Shown here: positions 44,876 through 54,598 of the stretch, one piece after another
How positions within the stretch are numbered: position 1 is the first letter of the stretch
How the letters are laid out: each line of letters begins with the position of its first letter
Assembly: GCF_000832985.1 (NCBI RefSeq)
Contig: NZ_CP009920.1
Span: forward strand, 1,550,001-1,614,000
DNA: 64,000 nucleotides
Direction of reading: 5' to 3'
Source of the DNA: Priestia megaterium NBRC 15308 = ATCC 14581
GTDB taxonomy: Bacteria > Bacillota > Bacilli > Bacillales > Bacillaceae_H
Made by a program: the position numbers and the translations under genes
Notes under the pieces: generated by a model
Databases searched by the model: none
Told to the model about the DNA's origin: nothing
What the model saw: only the letters and a program-made list of their open reading frames with translations

Positions 44876-45959
44876 AATTATACGTAATTGCGTTCACCGT
44901 ATTTCGGTCTAAGCGTTTAATTACTTCCGCAATTAATTTAACTGCATTTTCATAATCATCACGATGAAGCATCGCTGCATGAGAATGGATATAACGAGTT
45001 GCGATCGTAATCGAAAGTGCTGGCACCCCGTTAGCTGAAATATGGATAGAACCTGAGTCCGTACCGCCTCCAGCGATTGCATCAAATTGATATGGAATAT
45101 TTAATTCATCTGCCACATCTACCACTGTATCTCGAAGTCCTTTATGAGAAACCATGGAAGCATCATATAAAATGATTTGCGGACCCTCTCCCATTTTAGA
45201 AGATGCTTCTTTATCAGAAACACCAGGTGTATCTCCAGCGATGCCGACATCAACAGCAAATGCAATATCCGGTTCAATAAAGTTAGCAGATGTTTTTGCA
45301 CCTCGGAGTCCAACTTCTTCTTGCACCGTTCCTACACCATACACAACATTTTCATGTTTTTCATTTTTTAAAGCTTTTAATACATCGATAGCGATTGCAC
45401 AACCAATACGGTTATCCCAGGCCTTCGCTAGCAGCATCTTTTCATTGTTCATAACCGTAAATTCGAAATAAGGTACAACCTGATCACCAGGTTTTACTCC
45501 CCACTCCGCTACTTCTTCTCTGCTAGAAGCACCAATATCGATGAACATATCTTTAATGTCAACTGGCTTTTTGCGAACTTCTGGGGGCAGGATATGAGGA
45601 GGCTTTGAGCCAATAATCCCCGTTACCTCTCCTTTAGATGTCACGATGGTTACGCGTTGAGCAAGCATAACTTGAGACCACCATCCGCCTACCGTTTGAA
45701 AACGAATAAAGCCGCGTTCATCAATTTGAGTCACCATAAAACCAACTTCATCTAAGTGACCGGCTACCATAATTTTAGGCCCTTGTTCGTTGCCTACTTT
45801 TTTTGCAATCAAACTGCCTAGCCCATCCGTCGTTACTTCATCTGCATAAGGTGCAATATATTTCTTCATAACCTCACGCGGTTCACGCTCATTTCCAGGA
45901 ATTCCTTTTGCATCTGTTAGTGCTTTAAGCATCGTCAATGTTTCATCTAACTTTGTCAT
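44874..45959 (-). CDS. ysdC: M42-family aminopeptidase YsdC
   Basis: A 361-aa metalloprotein of the M42 family (glutamyl aminopeptidase/cellulase M-like, TET-type). Metal-ligand stretches are visible: [10 protein letters not shown] near 66-75, [17 protein letters not shown] near 175, [13 protein letters not shown] near 207-219 with the catalytic Glu pair, and [11 protein letters not shown] near 322. It works in the cytosol on peptides. I start it at ATG 45957-45959 (MTKLDE...), with AAAGGGG upstream. It is ysdC in B. subtilis. Confidence 0.91.
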   Translation of the reverse strand: MTKLDETLTMLKALTDAKGIPGNEREPREVMKKYIAPYADEVTTDGLGSLIAKKVGNEQGPKIMVAGHLDEVGFMVTQIDERGFIRFQTVGGWWSQVMLAQRVTIVTSKGEVTGIIGSKPPHILPPEVRKKPVDIKDMFIDIGASSREEVAEWGVKPGDQVVPYFEFTVMNNEKMLLAKAWDNRIGCAIAIDVLKALKNEKHENVVYGVGTVQEEVGLRGAKTSANFIEPDIAFAVDVGIAGDTPGVSDKEASSKMGEGPQIILYDASMVSHKGLRDTVVDVADELNIPYQFDAIAGGGTDSGSIHISANGVPALSITIATRYIHSHAAMLHRDDYENAVKLIAEVIKRLDRNTVNAITYN

Positions 45960-46036
45960 ATGGATTACCCCTTTCATATGTATACCTCTATTATAGCTAA
46001 AAAGAGGTTGAAGTAAAATTTCCCATCACTTTATTT

Positions 46037-46534
46037 CTAGTATCCTTGTTCTTGGCGTTTAAAATTCACTTCATTTTTTGAGATGTACGCCTTTTCGATA
46101 TGTTCAGCGGAAAAACCAAACATATCGCCAAGCGTCATGTAAGATACAAACATGTCCACATAGTTTTCTTTCGACTGATCCTGCTCGAAAGCAGCAACTT
46201 GTGCAAACACCTGTAAAAATTGTGCTGTTTTTGAATCACTTGCTTTTGCATTTGGTAACTCAGTTAAATCATCGTATCCTTTTTCAATCCCTAAAGAAAG
46301 GATAAAATGTACGCCGTCCACAAATTCTTCTAAAATAACAGCGTCTTCAGCCGGAGGTTTGACGCTCCAAAATTTGAAGCAGCGCGTTTCGTTTGCCAGC
46401 TCTCCCATTTCGACAAGCAGTGCTAAAAGCTTTCTCGGAATCAAATCTTCCTTTTGAAGCTCATGCTTATCCTCTATATGCTGATCCAGCTGGCGCTGCA
46501 TGGTAAATAGCTGTTGTAAATTCAATGTAATCAC
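46037..46534 (-). CDS. Dimeric (all-alpha NTP-PPase type) dUTPase
   Basis: A 165-aa protein of the dimeric dUTPase family (dUTPase_2), which hydrolyses dUTP and dUDP to dUMP. The metal-binding helices are seen in LLALLVEMGELANETRCFKFW (E47/E50 region, then E54) and in ILEEFVDGVHFILSLG (near 87-102). It is not present at this place in B. subtilis, between ysdC and ysdB. The family is common in phages and in Bacillaceae chromosomes; no other phage gene is near. ATG 46534, GGAGTGATT site. Confidence 0.85.
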   Translation of the reverse strand: MITLNLQQLFTMQRQLDQHIEDKHELQKEDLIPRKLLALLVEMGELANETRCFKFWSVKPPAEDAVILEEFVDGVHFILSLGIEKGYDDLTELPNAKASDSKTAQFLQVFAQVAAFEQDQSKENYVDMFVSYMTLGDMFGFSAEHIEKAYISKNEVNFKRQEQGY

Positions 46535-46594
46535 TCCTGTAATTATGTATATCTTCTTCTTTTTAAACCAATAAAGAAATTATATCAAAAATCA

Positions 46595-46620
46595 TGAAAC
46601 TTTTTAGAAACTCGAACGTA
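46595..46620 (+). promoter_or_regulatory. Sigma-W promoter of ysdB
   Basis: TGAAAC (46595-46600), exactly 16 nt, CGTA (46617-46620), a perfect match to the sigma-W pattern. B. subtilis ysdB is a known sigma-W gene. Confidence 0.9.
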
Positions 46621-46657
46621 AAGTAAGAAAACTGTGCCTTGTAAAGGAGGGAGCGTT

Positions 46658-47035
46658 ATGTTTGTTATTGTTATCGTTCGCGTGTTCATTTTCGCGCTTG
46701 TTGCTTACACACTATTAAAGCTGGTTCAGCATTTTCGCAGTCCAAAGCGGAAGCTTGTAGCAGCTCAGGAACATCAGCAATTTTTTGTCGTTGACGAAAA
46801 AACGAATATCCGCAAAAATTTTCTACTAACGTATAAAGGTATTTTATTTGAAGGAGAAAAATACAGCAATCCCAATGAACCAGAATCTTTGTCAATTACA
46901 ATGGTGTTAACAGATCCATCTCGATTACATGAACTGCAAAAACAAGATTTCAAGCTGCTGGAAAGCCACGTACACGAAATGTATCCAAATGCTCCTATTC
47001 GCTGGAAAAGCCCCGTTCGAGAATTTTTACACTGA
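46658..47035 (+). CDS. ysdB: Sigma-W-controlled protein YsdB
   Basis: A 125-aa protein with one N-terminal membrane helix (residues 2-22) and a cytosolic remainder. Typical is RSPKRKL after the helix, DEKTNIRKNFLLTYKGILFEGEKY near 45-68 and a C-terminal stretch rich in Glu/Leu. Function is unknown; membership of the sigma-W antimicrobial/envelope-stress regulon is the main clue. The start ATG 46658 has AAGGAGGGAG upstream; the frame can be extended to 46634 but without a ribosome binding site. Confidence 0.87.
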   Translation: MFVIVIVRVFIFALVAYTLLKLVQHFRSPKRKLVAAQEHQQFFVVDEKTNIRKNFLLTYKGILFEGEKYSNPNEPESLSITMVLTDPSRLHELQKQDFKLLESHVHEMYPNAPIRWKSPVREFLH

Positions 47036-47053
47036 GCACAAAATCATTTGTGC

Positions 47054-47314
47054 TCAGCTGATAACAAAAAAGAAAAGTAAATCAAGAGCAGCAAGAATAG
47101 GAAAACCTACTGTAAACGATGTATGCTTCGTTTTATGACGATAGCAATACATACCAATCAGTCCTCCAAGAGCTCCTCCGATAGCAGCTACCGTCCACAG
47201 TGTGCTTTCGGCAATTCTCCACTCATGTCTTTTCGCTTTTTGTTTATCTCTATACATCATTCCTACCCCTACTATATTAATAGCAATAAAATAGGTAAGC
47301 AGCAGTTCATTCAT
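47054..47314 (-). CDS. ysdA: DUF1294 membrane protein YsdA
   Basis: An 86-aa membrane protein of the DUF1294 family. It shows the N-terminal helix (YFIAINIVGVGMMYRDKQKAKR), the conserved RIAESTLW region (near 32-39), AAIGGALGGLIGMYCYRHKTKH near 43-64 and a final hydrophobic helix. Function is unknown. It follows rplT on the same strand, as in B. subtilis, but a hairpin lies between. It is convergent with ysdB. Confidence 0.9.
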   Translation of the reverse strand: MNELLLTYFIAINIVGVGMMYRDKQKAKRHEWRIAESTLWTVAAIGGALGGLIGMYCYRHKTKHTSFTVGFPILAALDLLFFFVIS

Positions 47315-47332
47315 GATAGGTCCTCCGATAGC

Positions 47333-47367
47333 AAAAAAGCCTCATCATCTAAAGATGACGAGACTTT
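47333..47367 (-). terminator. Terminator after rplT
   Basis: Stem GTCTCGTCATC/GATGATGAGGC (two mismatches) followed by T6 on the minus strand, 8 nt past the rplT stop. Confidence 0.88.
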
Positions 47368-47374
47368 ATATTCA

Positions 47375-47734
47375 TTACTTATCTAAGCCTTTTTTAGCAG
47401 CAGTTGCTAATTCAGCAAATGCTTTTTCATCAGCTACAGCTAAGTCAGCAAGCATTTTGCGGTTAACTTCAATACCTGCTAATTTTAAACCGTGCATTAA
47501 ACGGCTGTAAGAAAGACCGTTCATACGAGCAGCTGCATTAATACGTGTGATCCATAATTTACGGAAGTCACGTTTTTTCTGACGACGGTCACGATAAGCA
47601 TACATGTGAGATTTCATAACTTGCTGATTAGCAACTTTATATAATCTATGCTTCGAACCGAAGAAACCTTTAGCTAATTTTAAAACTTTTTTACGACGTT
47701 TGCGTGTTACTGTACCGCCTTTTACGCGTGGCAT
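47375..47734 (-). CDS. rplT: 50S ribosomal protein L20
   Basis: The 119-aa L20 is needed for early 50S assembly and represses its own operon by binding the infC leader. The very basic N-terminal helix ([19 protein letters not shown]) and [20 protein letters not shown] near 69-88 are characteristic. Last gene of infC-rpmI-rplT; AGGAGG precedes ATG 47734. Confidence 0.98.
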   Translation of the reverse strand: MPRVKGGTVTRKRRKKVLKLAKGFFGSKHRLYKVANQQVMKSHMYAYRDRRQKKRDFRKLWITRINAAARMNGLSYSRLMHGLKLAGIEVNRKMLADLAVADEKAFAELATAAKKGLDK

Positions 47735-47773
47735 AATTGTTTACCTCCTGTATTGTTTCTATCTCAACCCAAA

Positions 47774-47974
47774 TTACTTAATGTTATCTAATAAGTGACG
47801 GATACGTTTGAAGTCACCTTTGCTTACTAAAGAACCTTTACGTAATTTACGCTTTTGTTTTGTAGATTTGTTAGCGAATAAATGGCTTGTATAAGCACGA
47901 GCACGTTTTAATTTACCGCTTCCAGTCTTTTTGAAACGCTTTGCAGCGCCACGATGTGTTTTCATTTTTGGCAT
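47774..47974 (-). CDS. rpmI: 50S ribosomal protein L35
   Basis: The 66-aa L35, a very basic protein of the large subunit. [20 protein letters not shown] at the start and the terminal [10 protein letters not shown] are typical. It lies 21 bp after infC and 39 bp before rplT. The ATG is behind GAGGAGGAAC. Confidence 0.98.
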   Translation of the reverse strand: MPKMKTHRGAAKRFKKTGSGKLKRARAYTSHLFANKSTKQKRKLRKGSLVSKGDFKRIRHLLDNIK

Positions 47975-47995
47975 GGGGTGTTCCTCCTCGTTCTA

Positions 47996-48511
47996 TTACT
48001 TTTCGTTTTTAGGTGCCAAGACTAAGAACATGCTGCGGCCTTCCATTTTAGGAGCCGATTCAACTGAACTTACATCTTCGCAAGCTTGTGAAAAACGTTC
48101 AAGTACTTTTTGGCCAATCCCTTTATGAGTAATGGCACGACCTTTAAAGCGAATAGACGCTTTCACTTTGTCACCTTTTTCAAGGAACTTGCGTGCGTTA
48201 CGAAGTTTAGTGTTAAAATCATGTTCATCAATTGTTGGACTTAAACGAACTTCTTTTAAGTTTACAACTTTTTGGTTTTTACGAGCCTCTCTTTCTTTAC
48301 GTTGTTGCTCATAGCGGAATTTACCGTAGTCCATAATACGACATACCGGCGGTTTCGCATTTGCAGCAACCATTACTAAGTCAAGATTTACTCGTGAAGC
48401 AATTTCTAATGCTTCATTTTTTGATTTAATTCCTAATTGTTCACCGTTTTGATCAATTAGACGAACTTCGCGAGCTCGAATGCCCTCGTTTACCATCATG
48501 TCCTTGCTAAT
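47996..48511 (-). CDS. infC: Translation initiation factor IF-3 with AUU start
   Basis: IF-3 keeps 30S subunits free and checks the start codon. The product is 171 aa if translation begins at ATT 48509-48511 (ATT AGC AAG GAC ATG). GGAGGTGG lies upstream at the right distance for ATT, and ISKD is the family's usual N-terminus. The in-frame ATG 48499 would lack the ribosome binding site at proper spacing. The AUU start is the well-known device by which IF-3 limits its own synthesis. Key stretches are [17 protein letters not shown] and [17 protein letters not shown]. Confidence 0.96.
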   Translation of the reverse strand: MSKDMMVNEGIRAREVRLIDQNGEQLGIKSKNEALEIASRVNLDLVMVAANAKPPVCRIMDYGKFRYEQQRKEREARKNQKVVNLKEVRLSPTIDEHDFNTKLRNARKFLEKGDKVKASIRFKGRAITHKGIGQKVLERFSQACEDVSSVESAPKMEGRSMFLVLAPKNEK

Positions 48512-48710
48512 AAGTAGCCACCTCCAAGGTTTAATGAGCGAATACGCTTGCTTAGACCGATTATTAACTCACACAAAAAAGTGTGAGTACATACTGCACC
48601 CACACTTCTATCGTTTTAATTAAGATACGATGTACCTGCTAACTGCTCTATGCGTCACTCAGGTGAGAAGCGGGTGCTTCTTCTTCTGTATAAACAAGTA
48701 TTCAATTACT
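48512..48710 (-). ncRNA. L20 leader of the infC-rpmI-rplT operon
   Basis: The leader of about 200 nt has the Bacillaceae L20-leader layout, with a terminator stem AAGTGTGGGT/ACTCACACTT plus T6 (48575-48607). A competing hairpin ACTCACAC/GTGTGAGT (48567-48588) shares one arm. L20 binding upstream should favour the terminator. The conserved GAAGCACCCGCTTC hairpin is near 48669-48682. Confidence 0.88.
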
Positions 48711-48716
48711 TAAGCT

Positions 48717-48745
48717 ATTATAGTATCAACAAAGACAAAAGTCAA
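48717..48745 (-). promoter_or_regulatory. Sigma-A promoter of infC-rpmI-rplT
   Basis: TTGACT (48740-48745), 17 nt, TATAAT (48717-48722) on the minus strand. Confidence 0.88.
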
Positions 48746-48826
48746 TGATTTCGTTCTTTTTTCACAACAAAAATTATTGTATCAAAGGAAAAACATTTAT
48801 GCAACAGTTTTTTATAAATGTTAGAT

Positions 48827-48860
48827 AAAAAAGCAGAGAATTTCAATTCTCTGCTTTTTT
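48827..48860 (-). terminator. Terminator after thrS
   Basis: Stem AAAAGCAGAGAATT/AATTCTCTGCTTTT with T tract on the minus strand, directly after the stop. Confidence 0.93.
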
Positions 48861-48862
48861 CA

Positions 48863-50800
48863 TTAGCGAGATGCTTCTGCTTTTACATTTTGTAAAAAGG
48901 CTTGGAAGTCCACTGTTTCTGAATTCTGCTCACCGTATTTACGTACGTTTACTGCTTTATCTTCTACTTCTTTATCCCCTACAACAAGCATATAAGGAAT
49001 TTTTTGCATTTGAGCCTCACGGATTTTATAGCCGATTTTCTCATCGCGAGAATCAAGTTCCACACGAATACCCGCCAGCTGAAGCTGTTCTTGCACTTCT
49101 TTTGCATACTCAAGGTGAACGGTAGGTGATACCGGAATCACTTGAACTTGTACAGGTGCTAACCACGTTGGGAAAGCTCCTTTGTATTCTTCGATTAAGA
49201 AAGCTACAAAACGTTCCATTGTTGACACCACGCCGCGGTGAATAACAACCGGTCGATGTTGTTTTCCGTCTTCTCCTACATACGTTAAATCAAATCGTTC
49301 AGGAAGTAAGAAATCCAATTGAACCGTAGATAGCGTCTCTTCTTTACCAAGCGCTGTTTTAACTTGAACGTCTAGTTTTGGACCGTAGAATGCCGCTTCG
49401 CCTTCAGCTTCATAATAATCAAGGTCAAGCTCATCCATTGCGTCTTTTAACATGCTTTGTGCTTTTTCCCACATTGCATCATCATCAAAGTATTTTTCTG
49501 TATCTGCAGGGTCACGGTAAGATAGACGGAATGAATAATTTTCAAATCCAAAATCTTTATAAACCGCTTCAACTAAGCGAACTACACGAATAAATTCTTC
49601 TTTGATTTGGTCGGGACGTACAAAGATATGCGCATCATTTAGCGTCATGCCTCGAACACGCTGAAGTCCTGATAATGCTCCTGACATTTCGTAGCGGTGC
49701 ATCGTTCCAAGCTCAGCAATACGGATTGGAAGCTCACGATAGCTGTGAATACCTTGTTTGTAAACCATCATGTGATGAGGACAGTTCATCGGACGAAGAA
49801 CCAGGTCTTCGTTATCCATTTCCATTGCAGGGAACATGTCATCTTGGTAGTGCTCCCAGTGACCAGACGTTTTGTAAAGTTCTACACTTCCGAGCACTGG
49901 AGTGTAAACGTGCTGATAACCAAGGCTTACTTCTTTATCTACGATATAACGCTCGATAATACGGCGGATCGTCGCACCTTTTGGAAGCCATAAAGGCAGA
50001 CCTTGTCCTACTTTTTGAGAATTTGTAAATAAGTTTAGCTCTTTACCAAGTTTACGGTGATCACGTTCTTTTGCTTCTTCAAGAAGACGAAGATGCTCGT
50101 CTAAATCTGCTTTTGTAAAGAATGCTGTACCGTAAATACGCTGCAGCATTTGATTATCGCTGTCTCCGCGCCAATAAGCACCCGCCACGCTTAATAGTTT
50201 AAATTCTTTAATTTTGCCTGTTGACGGCACGTGCACACCTCGGCAAAGGTCAAAGAATTCGCCTTGTTGGTAAATCGTAACCTTTTCACCTGCTGGAATC
50301 GCATCGATCAATTCAAGCTTCAGTTCATCGCCAACTTCTTTAAAAAGTTGAATGGCTTCTTCACGAGAAACTTCTTTTCGTTCAATTTCAATATTTGAAT
50401 TAACGATTTTTTTCATTTCTTTTTCAATTTTACCTAAATCTTCAGGAGTAATTGATTCTTCCATATCGATGTCATAGTAAAAACCGTTTTCGATAACCGG
50501 CCCTACACCTAGCTGTACTTTTGTATCTTTGTATAAACGTTTGATTGCTTGAGCCATTAAATGCGCTGTACTGTGACGCATAATTTCAAGCGCTTCAGGA
50601 GCATCTTGCGTAATGATTTCAAGACTGCCATCTTCTTCGATTGGCGTACGTAAATCCAGCAGCTCGCCGTTTACTTTGCCTGCTAATGCTTTTTTCTTTA
50701 ATCCCGGGCTAATAGAAGCCGCAATATCTTCTGTTGATGATCCTTTTGGATACTCTTTAACAGCTCCATCAGGGAATGTCATTTTGATTACTTCTGACAC
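48863..50800 (-). CDS. thrS: Threonyl-tRNA synthetase
   Basis: The 645-aa class II synthetase has an N-terminal TGS domain (about 1-65), the editing domain with [15 protein letters not shown] near 73-87, and the catalytic core with [13 protein letters not shown] near 337-349. [18 protein letters not shown] lies near 515-532, and an anticodon-binding domain ends it. I start it at GTG 50798-50800 (VSEVIKMTF...), because AAAGGAGTGG lies upstream and B. subtilis ThrS is about this long; a longer frame to 50848 has no site. Controlled by a T-box. Confidence 0.96.
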   Translation of the reverse strand: MSEVIKMTFPDGAVKEYPKGSSTEDIAASISPGLKKKALAGKVNGELLDLRTPIEEDGSLEIITQDAPEALEIMRHSTAHLMAQAIKRLYKDTKVQLGVGPVIENGFYYDIDMEESITPEDLGKIEKEMKKIVNSNIEIERKEVSREEAIQLFKEVGDELKLELIDAIPAGEKVTIYQQGEFFDLCRGVHVPSTGKIKEFKLLSVAGAYWRGDSDNQMLQRIYGTAFFTKADLDEHLRLLEEAKERDHRKLGKELNLFTNSQKVGQGLPLWLPKGATIRRIIERYIVDKEVSLGYQHVYTPVLGSVELYKTSGHWEHYQDDMFPAMEMDNEDLVLRPMNCPHHMMVYKQGIHSYRELPIRIAELGTMHRYEMSGALSGLQRVRGMTLNDAHIFVRPDQIKEEFIRVVRLVEAVYKDFGFENYSFRLSYRDPADTEKYFDDDAMWEKAQSMLKDAMDELDLDYYEAEGEAAFYGPKLDVQVKTALGKEETLSTVQLDFLLPERFDLTYVGEDGKQHRPVVIHRGVVSTMERFVAFLIEEYKGAFPTWLAPVQVQVIPVSPTVHLEYAKEVQEQLQLAGIRVELDSRDEKIGYKIREAQMQKIPYMLVVGDKEVEDKAVNVRKYGEQNSETVDFQAFLQNVKAEASR

Positions 50801-50846
50801 AACTTTCCACTCCTTTAACATAACTGAATAAACTTTTTGTAAAAAC

Positions 50847-51115
50847 AAAAAACTCGTCCCTTATCAAAAGGGACGAGTTGTGTATACACGCGGTACCACC
50901 CTTGTTTCCTCTTCGTATCTTGGATAACCCAAAGAACCCGAAGCGGCTCGAGGTTTTATAACGGAAATTCCGTCAGTAATTACTAGAGGCTCTGCTCGTT
51001 TACTACTGAAGTTTAGAGGTGGTAAGAATATATTCCGTGTTAGGAGATTTTCAGCCTAGATCTCCCTCTCTACAAACCGTAAATATAGACTCATGTCCTC
51101 ATCATAACTTGTAAC
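50847..51115 (-). ncRNA. T-box leader of thrS (tRNA-Thr)
   Basis: The minus-strand leader has the T-box GGGTGGTACCGCG (about 50890-50902) and a terminator AACTCGTCCC/GGGACGAGTT with T6 (50847-50878). The likely specifier codon is ACC in TCTTACCACCTC (about 51013-51026). A promoter is probably near 51130-51160 but no clear consensus is seen. Confidence 0.93.
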
Positions 51116-51174
51116 ATATAGCTGTTTTTCAATATGCATTTATTATATTCATTTTCAAAATAGAAATCAACCTT

Positions 51175-52035
51175 TCACGTTATATTTTGCTTTTGATCAA
51201 AAGGAAATTCATTTTTTTCGTATAACATAACTTTTTCTTGGAAGATATTTTGAATGGTATAAACAAAATCATGATCATGCTGGTCGCTATACAGATGAAT
51301 AGCAGCTGGAGATAAACTTAGCAAAGGCGCGATAATAGTTGAGTCTATGTATAATGATTCTTGTTCAGATAAAAAGGCCTCTGCTAGAGCTGCACATTCA
51401 CGTTCAGGAACATATCTACTGTTGTGGTCGTACAACACAAACTTGTTTTTATTCACGTGCATTACATACACGTTACCTGTAGATGACTGTCTTTCATTAG
51501 CTGCTTGACGCAGCTGATGAATAAGAATTTGATAGTCTTGTTCAAGCTTATATTCATCAATCGCCAGCTCGGCATAATAGCGCAGCCGCTCTTGATATTC
51601 TTTTAAACGGAATTGGAGAAAAGACTCAAAGGTGAATGTTACATTATGAATGAAGAAATCTTGAAGAGCCTGGCGGATAAGTAATTCTCTTGGAAGAGAA
51701 AATGTTTTTTGCGGAATTTCGCCTCTCTCTCCTTCCATAATCCCCCCCATAATTTGAAGCAGCAAATCTTGTTCTTCCTCTTCTGAATAGAAAAATTGTT
51801 CTTTTAATATGTTTACCATCATCTTTTTTTCTTTCTTTTTTAAAATTACGTGCGTTAATACCGGTATCACCATGTCTTGTAAAATGGCCTCTCTATTGTA
51901 TGTCTCATCAATGACTAAAAGCTGATTATTCACCAGCTTCAAGCACTGTGAACCATATGATAAAGCGCTTCGCTTCGCGCATAAAGACTCATATACAATG
52001 ACTGCGTCTTCTACATATTTAAAGAATATTTTCAT
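51175..52035 (-). CDS. ytxC: YtxC-like sporulation protein
   Basis: A 286-aa cytosolic protein with the features of the YtxC family, placed before thrS and after dnaI as in B. subtilis. No catalytic motif is visible. The central part (about 100-175) is helical and charged (LREL, FLQFRLKEYQERLRYYAELAIDEYK), and the rest is mixed. The family is annotated as sporulation-related, but the role is not established. The ATG is behind GGGGGGC; it has a hairpin upstream from dnaI, so it is separately transcribed. Confidence 0.8.
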   Translation of the reverse strand: MKIFFKYVEDAVIVYESLCAKRSALSYGSQCLKLVNNQLLVIDETYNREAILQDMVIPVLTHVILKKKEKKMMVNILKEQFFYSEEEEQDLLLQIMGGIMEGERGEIPQKTFSLPRELLIRQALQDFFIHNVTFTFESFLQFRLKEYQERLRYYAELAIDEYKLEQDYQILIHQLRQAANERQSSTGNVYVMHVNKNKFVLYDHNSRYVPERECAALAEAFLSEQESLYIDSTIIAPLLSLSPAAIHLYSDQHDHDFVYTIQNIFQEKVMLYEKNEFPFDQKQNIT

Positions 52036-52088
52036 TCCTCATAGCCCCCCTTTGGACACGCTTTATTAATGTATATGGGGCAACATGC

Positions 52089-52136
52089 AAAAAAATGAGC
52101 AAGTCGTTACAAGAAATGTAAAACGACCTGCTCATC
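52089..52136 (-). terminator. Terminator after dnaI
   Basis: Stem ATGAGCAGGTCGTTTTAC/GTAACGACTTGCTCAT (imperfect) with T7 on the minus strand. Confidence 0.88.
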
Positions 52137-53064
52137 TATTTCGTTTATTCTCTCCATTCATTTCAACAGGAATGGCTAGAGACTTAATTCGTTCCATGAC
52201 ACGAGCGGCTTTTAGCTCTTCCTGCTCGCCTCTTTGGGTATAAGTCAAATGATGTTGAAGCTCTTTAAAATTTAAATTCGAGCTGAAAAATGTCGGCAAA
52301 TTTTCGAGCATGCGGAATTGTAAAATGGTTCCGAGCACATCGTCTCGCATCCAGCTCGTTACGGATTCTGCTCCGAGATCATCAAGCATAAGAACCGGTA
52401 CTTTTTTAACATACTCTATTTTCTCATTAAAGCTTTGATCTTGAAACGAACCTTTTAACTCACGCAAAAACTCCGGGACGTATAAAATTGTGGACTTCAC
52501 TTTCTTTTCGGCTAACGCATTGGCAATTGCTCCAAGAAAATACGTTTTCCCCACACCAAACGAACCGTGTAAATATAAAGCTTTCATTTTCTTATTTGGC
52601 TCATATTCTCGAACAAAATCTCTTACTAGTTTAATGGCTTCAAATCTTCCCTGCTCAATTTCAATATCAGACATCGTTGCCTGTAAAATTTCTTTGGGCA
52701 CGTACATACACTGAATAAAAGATTCTTGTTCTTTCCGCTCATCTTCTTGTACTTTTCTAGGACAGCGTTCATACTGTAAATCAATATTACGGCCTTTTAC
52801 AACCAGCTGAGGGTGATACCCCTTCACCATATTGACACAGCTTTGCAGAGAAGGACACTTGTCACAGCATTTGCTTTGGTCGATAAATTCATGCATCTTC
52901 ATCAGACCTCGGTCAACCATTTGCTCATCTAACTCATGGCGATGCTCTTGCAGAAACGTTTTAACTTCGGGATTAGATAGAATACTGTTTCTTAATGCTT
53001 CTAAGCGTGCTTTAAAATCCTTTTTGTTCACCAACTGATTTAGTGAATCATTGATAGGCTTCAT
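52132..53064 (-). CDS. dnaI: Helicase loader DnaI
   Basis: DnaI loads the replicative helicase DnaC at oriC and at restart forks. The 310-aa protein has an N-terminal helicase-interaction domain (about 1-110) with a Cys-rich zinc site (CCDKCPSLQSC near 65-75), then an AAA+ domain. The latter has Walker A GSFGVGKTY (near 166-174), Walker B VLMLDDLGAE near 225 and an arginine finger in the C-terminal third. The start is ATG 53062-53064 (MKPIND...) behind GAGGTG; a GTG nine nt earlier is part of that site. It follows dnaB. Confidence 0.94.
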   Translation of the reverse strand: MKPINDSLNQLVNKKDFKARLEALRNSILSNPEVKTFLQEHRHELDEQMVDRGLMKMHEFIDQSKCCDKCPSLQSCVNMVKGYHPQLVVKGRNIDLQYERCPRKVQEDERKEQESFIQCMYVPKEILQATMSDIEIEQGRFEAIKLVRDFVREYEPNKKMKALYLHGSFGVGKTYFLGAIANALAEKKVKSTILYVPEFLRELKGSFQDQSFNEKIEYVKKVPVLMLDDLGAESVTSWMRDDVLGTILQFRMLENLPTFFSSNLNFKELQHHLTYTQRGEQEELKAARVMERIKSLAIPVEMNGENKRNR

Positions 53065-53096
53065 CTTTTTCACCTCATCTCTATCATACCTGCTTT

Positions 53097-54524
53097 TTAT
53101 TCTTTATGCTTTTGTTTTAGCTCTTGATCTAACTGCTTGAGCTCTTCTTGTAGCTTTCGTTTTTCTTCTTCAAATCCATCCACTTCTTTTGAAGGCTGCT
53201 TTTTCTCTTCTTTTTCTTCATCGCTCAGCCACTCTGGTACCATTTCTTTACGCACAATTTTTCGTCCAGCCGTTTTTTTATTTTGCTTTGCTTCGGTCCA
53301 ATTCTGATATTCTTTCTGTTCATTTTTAGCTAAATTCATGGCATCTTGAACAGTTTGTACCTTTTTGCGCGCCCAGTGTCCAGCAATTTTCTCTACATAG
53401 CTCTTAGATAATTTCATATCGGATCTCAGCATCACGTAGTAAATCAGAACATTTACTACCCCTGGTGAAAGCTTTTGGTTAAACATCACTTCTTCGATCA
53501 TTTGCAAATCTGCTTTTGAAGGCTCTGCTCCCCCGGAAAACTCGATCAAAAGCTGTCGAGGAGAGGTCACTTCAAGCTGTTGAATAAGCTGCTCTTCCTT
53601 TGTCTGCGGCTGCTTTTCCTGCATGGTACGAAGCATAGGCGGCTGAATTTGTTCGCTTAGATTTGGAAGTGCTTCTCCATTTTCAAATTGGTAAAAGGAC
53701 TGCGCTGCTTTTCTAAGCAATTCAATATCAACTTGATCGTTCTCATTTAGCGAATCGAGCACCACATTTTTCATTTGAAGAGGATCAATACCGTATAAAA
53801 AGGCTAGCTTTTCAATCGCTTGTTTTACTTTAGATGTAATGGACCTTTTTGAAATCATTGAATCTGTTAGACCTGCTAAAAATAAATCAAAATCAAAGGA
53901 ATCCAGGCTCATCTCAATAGAAGCGCGTTTGGAGGAATCCACAAAGTCCGTTTGAGCATCGGGAGAAAATACATCCTTGCTTTCAGACTGAAAACTTGGA
54001 GCCAGCTCTGTTGCTTTAACCGATTTAAATACATCGTTAAATGAATGCGTCACATCTTTGAACGATTGGTCATCGACGAGTGAATCAGAAAAATAATTTT
54101 TTACTTTTTGAAAGATAGATTTTCCGAGTCGGTTATATAAATATACATTTAACACGCCATCGTTAAAAAACTGATGGGGCGTCAGAGGAGGAATGAGCTC
54201 ATAAATAAACACACGAACATCATCTTCTTCCTTAATATATGTTTTTAACAAACCAATGCCTTCTAATTTTAACCGCTCATGGTAAATAGCTTTCAAATTA
54301 ATTTGCATCATTGACATTAGATGATGATGCGTAGACTCTTTCCCCCATAAACGATCTTGTTCCAGCTCGCTCCATAACGTCATATACAGACCAAAGCACG
54401 TTGTACCCACCAACGGCTGATAGAGCATGGTTAAAATCTTTCGGTCGTATTCCTGCAGTATGCCGTTCGAACGAACAACATAACGATCGACCGGTATCAT
54501 TTCTTTCCAATGTTGTTCTTTCAT
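53097..54524 (-). CDS. dnaB: Replication initiation/membrane attachment protein DnaB
   Basis: The 475-aa Bacillus DnaB (not the helicase) works with DnaD and DnaI in helicase loading. It has an N-terminal winged-helix DDBH1 domain (about 1-120; LTMLYQPLVGTTCFGLYMTLW) and DDBH2 modules near 320-420, with VLIYYVMLRSDMKLSKSYVEKIA. A Lys/Glu-rich C-terminal tail with coiled-coil character closes it. It lies between nrdR and dnaI. A terminator upstream implies its own promoter, unlike a simple nrdR-dnaB-dnaI operon. Confidence 0.93.
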   Translation of the reverse strand: MKEQHWKEMIPVDRYVVRSNGILQEYDRKILTMLYQPLVGTTCFGLYMTLWSELEQDRLWGKESTHHHLMSMMQINLKAIYHERLKLEGIGLLKTYIKEEDDVRVFIYELIPPLTPHQFFNDGVLNVYLYNRLGKSIFQKVKNYFSDSLVDDQSFKDVTHSFNDVFKSVKATELAPSFQSESKDVFSPDAQTDFVDSSKRASIEMSLDSFDFDLFLAGLTDSMISKRSITSKVKQAIEKLAFLYGIDPLQMKNVVLDSLNENDQVDIELLRKAAQSFYQFENGEALPNLSEQIQPPMLRTMQEKQPQTKEEQLIQQLEVTSPRQLLIEFSGGAEPSKADLQMIEEVMFNQKLSPGVVNVLIYYVMLRSDMKLSKSYVEKIAGHWARKKVQTVQDAMNLAKNEQKEYQNWTEAKQNKKTAGRKIVRKEMVPEWLSDEEKEEKKQPSKEVDGFEEEKRKLQEELKQLDQELKQKHKE

Positions 54525-54561
54525 GTCGTTCCCTACCTACTTTTAAAGTAATAGAAATGAC

Positions 54562-54598
54562 AAAAAAAGAGCCTAAAGAATACTTCAATAGCTCTTTT
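54562..54598 (-). terminator. Terminator after nrdR
   Basis: Stem AAAGAGC...GCTCTTT with inner ATTGAAGTATTCTTTAG pairing and T7 on the minus strand, at the nrdR stop. Confidence 0.8.
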
